DNA of 6,003 nt from CAZNVB01 sp964651495 (GTDB taxonomy: Bacteria > Acidobacteriota > Aminicenantia > Aminicenantales > UBA8522): positions 1 through 6,003 of the forward strand of contig CAZYWP010000158.1 of NCBI GenBank assembly GCA_964651495.1, written 5' to 3'. The translations under genes were made by a program, and so were the position numbers. The number at the start of each line of letters is the position of its first letter. Position 1 is the first letter of the stretch. Of this stretch, positions 1-5,060 are shown piece by piece. Below the pieces are notes generated by a model that worked only from the letters and a program-made list of their open reading frames with translations, was not told where the DNA came from and searched no databases.

Positions 1-292
1 TCCGATCTACTGTGCCAAAAAGGCCGCCATGCATTCGCTGACGCTCTCGCTGCGGTACCAGCTCAGGAAAACGTGGATCAAGGTCTTTGAGATCGTCCCG
101 CCATCGATCGATACGGAGCTCGGGTCTCAACATCAGGCGGACAAGTCCGAATCCCACGGGGGAATACCGGTCTGCGAATTCATCGATGAGGCCATGCGGG
201 CCATCGAGAACGATATCCTCGAAGCCCCCATCGGCATGGCCAAAGGCCTGCATGGAAAGCGGGAAGCGCTTTTTGACGCGATCAATCGATGA
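1..292 (+). CDS. Short-chain dehydrogenase/reductase (SDR), C-terminal part, 5'-truncated by window edge
   Basis: Reading from base 2, 96 codons are open to a TGA at 290-292. The fragment starts PIYCAKKAAMHSLTLSLRYQ. Y3 and K7 of the fragment form the YxxxK catalytic pair of classical SDR enzymes, followed by the usual amphipathic helix. A VPPSIDTEL stretch (fragment residues 32-40) matches the segment after beta-6 of the Rossmann fold, where SDRs carry a P-G/P-x-x-x-T motif near the nicotinamide. The LSLRYQL and IVPPxxxTEL wording resembles the DltE-like SDR subgroup. The Rossmann GxxxGxG cofactor motif and the catalytic Ser lie upstream, outside the window. An ATG at 29 lies inside the catalytic helix and is not the true start. 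Substrate is unknown. The gene is separated from the downstream operon by a promoter, so a functional link is not implied. The family call is confident; the subgroup is a guess. Confidence 0.88.
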   Translation, partial: PIYCAKKAAMHSLTLSLRYQLRKTWIKVFEIVPPSIDTELGSQHQADKSESHGGIPVCEFIDEAMRAIENDILEAPIGMAKGLHGKREALFDAINR

Positions 293-342
293 TCCTTTTT
301 CCTCCAAGAGCTGGACCGCGATGATCCTCAAGGTTTGTGAAT

Positions 343-361
343 GGGCAAGGTCCGCTTGCCC
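343..361 (+). other. Perfect 7-bp stem-loop after the SDR gene (weak terminator candidate)
   Basis: GGGCAAG (343-349) is followed by the 5-nt loop GTCCG and then CTTGCCC (355-361), a perfect GC-rich inverted repeat 50 nt past the SDR stop. There is no U-tract behind it, so it is not a canonical intrinsic terminator. It could be an mRNA 3'-end stabiliser, part of a Rho-dependent end, or chance. Confidence 0.3.
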
Positions 362-433
362 CTCTGCCGGCGATAAGAAAGCGATTTTCGGCTTCCCGCT
401 GTAACTTTTTGAACTGATGACGTGTATATGAAA

Positions 434-489
434 GTGAAGGCCGGCGGCAGGGATTTAGGGTAGTCAAATTTTTCCTTGCCGGCTTTCAC
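434..489. repeat. Long-spaced inverted repeat overlapping the -35 element
   Basis: GTGAAGGCCGGC (434-445) and GCCGGCTTTCAC (478-489) are reverse complements with a single mismatch (G:T wobble in RNA), separated by 32 nt. The right arm overlaps the -35 hexamer (476-481) of the promoter below. The arm centres are 44 bp apart, about four helical turns, compatible with a dimeric regulator binding both arms and looping or occluding the promoter. An RNA hairpin ending the SDR transcript is the alternative. No regulator gene is visible. Confidence 0.4.
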
Positions 490-504
490 CCGCGGTGGTA
501 TAAT
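476..504 (+). promoter_or_regulatory. Extended -10 sigma70-type promoter for the transporter operon
   Basis: A perfect TATAAT lies at 499-504, preceded by TG at 496-497 (TGnTATAAT, an extended -10). Exactly 17 bp upstream is TTGCCG (476-481), which matches four of six positions of TTGACA. Transcription would start near 510-512, leaving a leader of about 110 nt before the ATPase start at 623. It is the only good promoter I see in the gap and faces the five-gene operon. Confidence 0.75.
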
Positions 505-510
505 TTTAAA

Positions 511-535
511 GGACTGAAACCTCAGCTTGGAGTCC
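511..535 (+). other. Stem-loop at the predicted mRNA 5' end
   Basis: GGACT (511-515) pairs with AGTCC (531-535), and CC (520-521) can stack on GG (529-530), leaving a GAAA bulge and a 7-nt loop. The stem begins almost at the predicted transcription start, a position where hairpins can protect mRNA from 5'-end-dependent decay. It is short and predicted by eye only. Confidence 0.3.
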
Positions 536-592
536 CTGGGTGATGAAGACCAGCGATCGGCAACCGGCATTCTGTCATTTTTCTTTGCTTGA

Positions 593-621
593 CCTCCGAT
601 ATTCCCTTTGCGTGGGGGAGG
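593..621 (+). promoter_or_regulatory. Leader hairpin that can hide the ribosome binding site of the ATPase gene
   Basis: CCTCC (593-597) is perfectly complementary to GGAGG (617-621), the Shine-Dalgarno core one base before the ATG at 623. CCC (604-606) can also pair with GGG (614-616) around the 7-nt loop TTTGCGT, giving a two-part stem with a 6-nt bulge. Folding would block ribosome entry at the first gene. The following genes all overlap, so this one site could set translation of the whole operon. No ligand-binding fold is visible upstream, so I do not call a riboswitch. Confidence 0.35.
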
Positions 622-622
622 C

Positions 623-1300
623 ATGCTCAAACTGACCAACCTCAAGAAATTCTACCAGATGGGCGAGACGACGGTTCGCGCCCTTAACGGAATCGACCTG
701 CACATCCAGCCGAACGAATTCGTGGCCGTTATGGGTCCCTCCGGCTCGGGGAAATCCACGCTAATGAACATCCTGGGATGCCTGGACCAGCCGACCGAGG
801 GCTCATACGTCCTCAACGGGAAAGAGGTGAGCCATCTCAACGACGACGAACTGTCCTTCATCCGGAATAAGCACTTGGGATTCGTGTTCCAGAACTTCAA
901 CCTGCTGCCACGCTACACGGCCCTCAAAAACACGTACCTGCCCTTGAAATATTCCCCCGGGCACGCGGCTGCCGGCATGGAAAAAGCCGCCCGGATGCTG
1001 GAATTGGCTGGGCTCTCCGGACGGATGGACCACCGGCCGTCCCAGCTCTCCGGCGGGGAGAGTCAGCGGGTGGCCATCGCCCGGGCGCTGGTCAACGAGC
1101 CTGACATCATCCTGGCGGACGAGCCGACCGGAAACCTGGATTCCGCGACGGCGCATGAGATCATGGCGCTGCTGCGGAAGCTCCACCTGCAGGGCCAGAC
1201 CATTGTCATGGTGACCCACGAGACCGACATCGCCGCCTATGCGGGCCGGGTCATCACGCTGAAAGACGGGAGAATCGTCAATGATTCCCGGAACTCCTGA
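623..1300 (+). CDS. ABC transporter ATP-binding protein, MacB/LolD family
   Basis: A 225-residue cytoplasmic ATPase that should power the permease encoded at the end of the operon. All nucleotide-binding motifs are intact: Walker A GPSGSGKST (38-46), Q-loop Gln90 in FVFQNFNLLP, signature LSGGESQRV (142-150), Walker B IILADE with catalytic Glu167, D-loop NLDSATA (171-177) and switch His199. The opening MLKLTNLKKFYQMGE and the length are typical of stand-alone LolD/MacB-type ATPases; in E. coli MacB the same domain is fused to the permease, here it is separate as in LolCDE. I start at ATG 623 because the family begins there and GGGGGAGG lies just upstream, though the gap of one base is unusually short. 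An in-frame TTG at 608 would add five residues but has no ribosome binding site. The stop lies inside the next gene (20-bp overlap). Substrate cannot be inferred from the ATPase. Confidence 0.95.
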   Translation: MLKLTNLKKFYQMGETTVRALNGIDLHIQPNEFVAVMGPSGSGKSTLMNILGCLDQPTEGSYVLNGKEVSHLNDDELSFIRNKHLGFVFQNFNLLPRYTALKNTYLPLKYSPGHAAAGMEKAARMLELAGLSGRMDHRPSQLSGGESQRVAIARALVNEPDIILADEPTGNLDSATAHEIMALLRKLHLQGQTIVMVTHETDIAAYAGRVITLKDGRIVNDSRNS

Positions 1301-2606
1301 ATCGAATCCCCGGAAACGGGGAAAGGCCTCGCCGCGCCGAAGAATGCGCGTCCGGGCCGTTCCAATCCTGGCCGCTGTCCCCGTTCTGGTGCTCGCCGCC
1401 ACTCTGGCCTTCCTCCTGCCCCGAAATGGCCGCTCACACCGCCTCGAGGAGGCCGACCCGATCGTGACGCAAGGCAGCTTCCAGCCCGCCGTCGTTCTCA
1501 CTGGAAGCCTGACTGCTCTCCGCTCGGAGGAATTCAAGGTTCCGATCACGGAAACCTGGCGTGTCCAGATCAAGTGGATGGTGAAGGAAGGCGAATCCGT
1601 AAAACCCGGCGACCCCGTGGTCCGGTTCGACACCGCCAATATCGCCGCGTCGATCGAAACCGCTCTGGACTCCCTGCGAGCCAAATTGGAGGAGCAAGCC
1701 CGAAAAAATTCCGAGTACGAGAACCAGAAGTTCGAGCTGGAAGTGGAGGTGAAGAAGGCTGAAAACGACAACCGGCAAAGATCGCTTGACGCGTCGATCC
1801 CCGAGGGGCTCGAATCCAAGCACGAGTACGACCTCAAGCAGCTCCAAAAGAAAATAAGCGACCACCTCCTCGCCAGCGCCCTGACGAATCAGACCGTCAA
1901 GCTGGCCGAGTTCGAAAGCCAGCTCAAGACCCTCGCCATTGAGGTCGGGGAACTCGAAGCCAAGCTGAAGAAGCTGAGGGACAGCCTGAGCGGCCTGATC
2001 CTCGTCGCCCAGACCGAGGGCGCGGTGCTCTATGGCGTGGACGATTGGACCGGCCGGAAAGTCCAGGTGGGCGACACGGTGTTCGCGACCTATACAGTGG
2101 CCACCATCCCCGACCTGACTTCGCTCCTCGTCCAGGCCTGGATCAGCGAAACCCATATCCAGCGCATCAAGACAGGACAAAGCGTCGATCTCTATCTCGA
2201 TGCCTACCCGGACAAACAGTACAAAGGAGTCATGCAGTACATCTCCCAGGGCGCCGAGCCCGTGCGGCGGTGGGGAAGATCGCACTACTTCCGGGTCGAT
2301 ATCGAAATAGAGAAACTCGAACCGGACATTATGAAGCCCGGGATGAGCGTCAGGTGCAAAGTCCGCGGCGCCGAACAAAAGGACGTCCTGATCGTTCCGC
2401 TGGAGATGACGTCGTTCGACGGGCATTCTTTCTGGGTCAGGCCTGCCGGCGGCAGCGCCTTCAAGCTGACGGCCCTGGATTACAGCGAATTCGCTGTCGC
2501 CGCGAGCGCCGGGGACAACCCTGCCCTCAAAGCGGGAATGGCGCTCGCGCCGATGGGTCCGCTCCCGCTGAGTATCGAGGAGACGAAAAGCGATGAAAAG
2601 AAATAA
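1281..2606 (+). CDS. Membrane fusion (periplasmic adaptor) protein 1, HlyD/MacA-type, membrane-anchored
   Basis: A 441-residue adaptor of a tripartite-type transporter. A basic N-terminus (RKRGKASPRRR, from residue 11) precedes one hydrophobic segment (about 27-46), an uncleaved inner-membrane anchor with the rest in the periplasm. Then come the first lipoyl half-motif (VKEGESVKPGDPVVRFD, 101-117), a charged coiled-coil hairpin (about 120-240, tip near Pro174), the second lipoyl half (Gly247 onward, with WTG at 256-258), a beta-barrel beginning near IPDLTSL (276-282), and the MKPGM turn (351-355). The C-terminal membrane-proximal domain diverges from its two paralogues and lacks the usual sGLxxGd ending. 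ATG 1281 is supported by GGGAG at 1268-1272, 8 nt upstream; Met22 (1344) would cut the basic N-terminus. It overlaps the ATPase gene by 20 bp and the next adaptor by 14 bp. Family certain; partners inferred from the operon. Confidence 0.92.
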   Translation: MIPGTPESNPRKRGKASPRRRMRVRAVPILAAVPVLVLAATLAFLLPRNGRSHRLEEADPIVTQGSFQPAVVLTGSLTALRSEEFKVPITETWRVQIKWMVKEGESVKPGDPVVRFDTANIAASIETALDSLRAKLEEQARKNSEYENQKFELEVEVKKAENDNRQRSLDASIPEGLESKHEYDLKQLQKKISDHLLASALTNQTVKLAEFESQLKTLAIEVGELEAKLKKLRDSLSGLILVAQTEGAVLYGVDDWTGRKVQVGDTVFATYTVATIPDLTSLLVQAWISETHIQRIKTGQSVDLYLDAYPDKQYKGVMQYISQGAEPVRRWGRSHYFRVDIEIEKLEPDIMKPGMSVRCKVRGAEQKDVLIVPLEMTSFDGHSFWVRPAGGSAFKLTALDYSEFAVAASAGDNPALKAGMALAPMGPLPLSIEETKSDEKK

Positions 2607-3840
2607 GCGGATCGCGTCGTCACCGGCTCTTCGGGCCATCCCAGCGGCTGCTGTGGCGGTGGCGCTCGCGTGTGCGCTCTCGCTTCCTTCCTGCTCCCGC
2701 ACTGGCAAGGTGCGGGTGGCCAAGATCGTCAAAGCCTCCTTTGATATCAAGGTCCACGCTACCGGACAGCTCCAGTCCGCAGCTTCATTTTTCGTCGGCT
2801 GCCCATCCATCGAGCGCGTTTGGCGGTACACGATTTCCAGCATGGCGCCGGAAGGTAAAACGGTCAAAGAGGGCGACTTGATTCTTGCCTTTGACGCCCG
2901 AGAGATCACCCAGCGGCTCCAGCTCAAGCAGGCGGAACTCGACACGGGCAGCAAGGAGCTCGAAAGGATGCGGCTGCAGGAACAGCAAACCCGGGAAGAT
3001 CTCGGCCTCCAGTACGAGCAGGAGAAGGTCAATAAGCAGAAAGCCGTGCGGAAAGCCGATTACCCGGAAGACCTGATCGCGCCGCTGGAACTCCAGAAGA
3101 GGAAAATGGAGCTCGAGCTAGCCGATTTGCAAGAGAAATTGTCGGAAAAACGCCTGTCGGCCCAGATCTCGGGAATGAAGAGCCGGATCCAGGTGCAGGA
3201 ATCGAAGGTCCGGTTGCTCACCGCCGAAGTGGAACGGCTCGAACGCGATATCCAGAAAATGAACGTCCTGGCTCCTAAAGCGGGAATCGTGGTCTACACG
3301 CCGGACTGGAATGGAAAGAAAAAGGTCGTCGGCGACATGTCCTGGCTGGGCGAAACCATCCTTGAATTGCCCGACCTCAGCCGGATGCAGATGAAGGCCG
3401 TGATCCTTGAAGTTCAGGCGGGCCGGGTCCAGACCAGGCAGCAGGCCGAGGTCCGGCTCGATTCCAACCCGGACCGGGTGTACAAAGGCGTGGTGACCTC
3501 CCTGGGCAGAGTCTTCCGCATCAAATCGGACAGCCAGCCGGCGATTGTCTTCGACGCCGTGATCGACCTCTCCGAGTCCGATCCCGGGCTGATGCGGCCG
3601 GGCATGGCGGCCGGCGTCGACATCATCGTCTCTTCCAAAAACGACGTCCTTCAGGCACCGGAAGCCGCGATCGTCTACAACGAACGAGGGGCCGCGGTGT
3701 GGAAAAAAAGCTTTCTTTCGCGGACGCTGGCGCCGGTCACCCTCGGGGTCCGGTCCTCAGGAATGGTGGAGATCCTGAGCGGACTCGCGGAGAATGACAT
3801 GGTCGTCATCCGAGCGGGGGCGGCGGGGGCCGGGCGATGA
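2593..3840 (+). CDS. Membrane fusion (periplasmic adaptor) protein 2, HlyD/MacA-type, probable lipoprotein
   Basis: A 415-residue adaptor. The N-terminus is a signal peptide (KRNKR, then a hydrophobic run at about 15-31) ending in LPSC, so Cys34 is the likely lipidated residue; Pro at -2 makes the lipobox atypical. Domains follow the first adaptor: lipoyl half 1 (PEGKTVKEGDLILAFD, 86-101), coiled-coil hairpin (about 103-224, tip near Pro158 in YPEDL), lipoyl half 2 (VLAPKAG, 225-231) with WNG at 239-241, barrel from LPDLS (259-263), and MRPGM (334-338). A complete membrane-proximal domain ends in ILSGLAENDMVVI. ATG 2593 sits 10 nt after GAGGAG (2577-2582) and overlaps the previous stop by 14 bp; the gene ends in ATGA shared with the third adaptor. 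Such proteins join an inner-membrane pump to an outer-membrane channel; none of the latter is in view. Confidence 0.92.
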   Translation: MKRNKRIASSPALRAIPAAAVAVALACALSLPSCSRTGKVRVAKIVKASFDIKVHATGQLQSAASFFVGCPSIERVWRYTISSMAPEGKTVKEGDLILAFDAREITQRLQLKQAELDTGSKELERMRLQEQQTREDLGLQYEQEKVNKQKAVRKADYPEDLIAPLELQKRKMELELADLQEKLSEKRLSAQISGMKSRIQVQESKVRLLTAEVERLERDIQKMNVLAPKAGIVVYTPDWNGKKKVVGDMSWLGETILELPDLSRMQMKAVILEVQAGRVQTRQQAEVRLDSNPDRVYKGVVTSLGRVFRIKSDSQPAIVFDAVIDLSESDPGLMRPGMAAGVDIIVSSKNDVLQAPEAAIVYNERGAAVWKKSFLSRTLAPVTLGVRSSGMVEILSGLAENDMVVIRAGAAGAGR

Positions 3841-5060
3841 GATCGAAATGTTTGTCGGGTGCGCTTTTCCTGGTCGCGGTTCTCGCGGCGTGCTGCGGCC
3901 GGCCGGGAGGCGCGGTCGTCGCCAACGTGAATGTCCGCAAGGGAACCTTCGAAATCCTCATCCCTGCGTTCGGCGAGCTGCAGGCGACCAAGTCCACGCC
4001 AATCGTCGTTCCGCCCGAGAGCCGGTTCAGTCTCCAGACTATCGCCTGGATGGCACCCGATTACTCGACGGTAAAGAGCGGCGAAGTCGCCATCCGGCTG
4101 GCCAGCACGGAATTGGCGGACCTCATGCGAACCGAGCAAGCCGAAATGGCCAAGCTCAATCTCGAAATCGCCCAGAAGGAGAAGCAACTCGAAAAGGAAA
4201 AAAGCGACCTAACGGGCCAGATTTCCGTCACGGGGATTCAGAGGGAACTCGCGGATGTCTATGCCGCGCGGGACGAAAGGATCTTCCCGCGGAACAAGAT
4301 CATCGAAGACGCCATCGATCTCAACTATCAGACCATCCGCGAACAGCATTTCCAGAATAAACAGGGACAACTGGAAAAGCGCATCAGGGCGGAACTGCAG
4401 CTCCTCCAATCCAAGGCCCGCGCCCACGAGGTGAGGATCAAGCAGTTCCAGGACCAATTGAACAACCTCGAACTCCGGGCCCCGCACGACGGTATGATGA
4501 TCATCGGCAAAATGTGGAACGGAGAAAAATACCGCGTTGGGATGTACGCCTACCCCGGAATGAAACTGGGCTCCCTGCCCGACCTGAGCATCATGGAAGC
4601 TAAGCTCTACGTCCTGGAATCCGAAGCTTCGGGGCTCAAGGAGAGCTTGCCGGTCTCGTTGAGGCTCGATTACGAGCCCGGGTGGGTCTTCACCGGCAAG
4701 GTTGTCGGGATCGACACGATTGCCAAGCCGCTCAGCGAACAGAGCCCGTTGAAGTACTTCGAAGTCAAAGCCAGCCTCGACGTCACCGATCCCCGGTTAA
4801 TGAAGCCGGGGGTCCAAGTGAAGGCCTCCATTTTCGTGGAGAGGCTGACCGGCGTCATCGCCGTCCCGAACCAGGCCCTTGTGTTCGAGCAGGACAAGGC
4901 GTTCGCACTGGTCAAAAAGGGATCCGGGATCCAGAAGCGGCCAGTCAAGATCGGCACCCGGAGTCTCACGCTGACGGTCGTCACCGACGGACTAAAAGAG
5001 GGCGAGGAGATCCTGCTGGGCACTCCGGGGGCGGAGGCCAAGGGGGATAAGTCGTCGTGA
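3837..5060 (+). CDS. Membrane fusion (periplasmic adaptor) protein 3, HlyD/MacA-type, lipoprotein
   Basis: A 407-residue adaptor with a clear lipoprotein signal: MRSKC, a hydrophobic core, then LAAC, with Cys19 the lipidation site and Cys20 next to it. The order of domains is the same: lipoyl half 1 (STVKSGEVAIRLAS, 77-90), coiled-coil hairpin (about 91-213), lipoyl half 2 (LRAPHDG, 213-219) with WNG (227-229), barrel from LPDLS (247-251), MKPGV (322-326), and a membrane-proximal domain ending in VTDGLKEGEEILL. It is the most diverged at the first lipoyl half: the EG before TVK and the FD pair of its paralogues are replaced by DY (75-76) and LA (88-89). The start ATG (3837) shares ATGA with the previous stop and has only a G-rich upstream stretch, so translation probably depends on coupling. 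Its stop overlaps the GTG of the permease gene (GTGA). Role in a mixed adaptor ring is inference. Confidence 0.92.
   Translation: MRSKCLSGALFLVAVLAACCGRPGGAVVANVNVRKGTFEILIPAFGELQATKSTPIVVPPESRFSLQTIAWMAPDYSTVKSGEVAIRLASTELADLMRTEQAEMAKLNLEIAQKEKQLEKEKSDLTGQISVTGIQRELADVYAARDERIFPRNKIIEDAIDLNYQTIREQHFQNKQGQLEKRIRAELQLLQSKARAHEVRIKQFQDQLNNLELRAPHDGMMIIGKMWNGEKYRVGMYAYPGMKLGSLPDLSIMEAKLYVLESEASGLKESLPVSLRLDYEPGWVFTGKVVGIDTIAKPLSEQSPLKYFEVKASLDVTDPRLMKPGVQVKASIFVERLTGVIAVPNQALVFEQDKAFALVKKGSGIQKRPVKIGTRSLTLTVVTDGLKEGEEILLGTPGAEAKGDKSS

Larger units (their letters stand above)
293..622. other. Intergenic region and operon leader, no convincing gene
   Basis: I find no coding sequence here. The short ORFs crossing it on both strands have no recognisable family, no good ribosome binding site, and overlap real genes out of frame. 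The stretch is visibly more AT-rich than its flanks in patches (around 460-475, 499-510 and 575-590), as expected for regulatory DNA. It contains a short perfect stem-loop (343-361), a long-spaced inverted repeat (434-489), a promoter (476-504) and a leader with two hairpins. The hexamer GCCGGC occurs three times (366-371, 440-445, 478-483); in GC-rich DNA this may be chance. Confidence 0.7.

Noticed and set aside
87..404. A 105-codon plus-strand frame overlapping the SDR end
   Set aside because: It is out of frame with a clear SDR, Arg/Ser/Pro-rich, and has no family resemblance.
409..430. TTGAAC (409-414) and TATATG (425-430) as a second promoter
   Set aside because: The spacer is only 10 bp, and nothing like a -10 occurs at 16-18 bp.
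293..607. Riboswitch, tRNA, CRISPR or insertion-sequence end in the gap
   Set aside because: I saw no cloverleaf, no repeated spacer array, no terminal inverted repeats with target duplications and no known aptamer core.
589..617. TTGACC (589-594) as a -35 just before the ATPase gene
   Set aside because: At the right distance there is only GTGGGG, which cannot serve as a -10.
608..622. TTG at 608 as start of the ATPase gene
   Set aside because: No ribosome binding site precedes it, and the added residues RGGG come from the Shine-Dalgarno stretch itself. The family begins at the Met encoded at 623.
803..1837. A 344-codon minus-strand open frame opposite the ATPase and adaptor 1
   Set aside because: The plus strand has all ABC ATPase motifs; the antisense product is arginine/serine-rich and matches nothing I know.
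1434..3032. A 532-codon open frame on the minus strand, across adaptors 1 and 2
   Set aside because: It has no recognisable domain, is rich in low-complexity Leu/Gly/Asp stretches, and lies opposite two clear plus-strand family members. It is a GC-rich codon-bias shadow.
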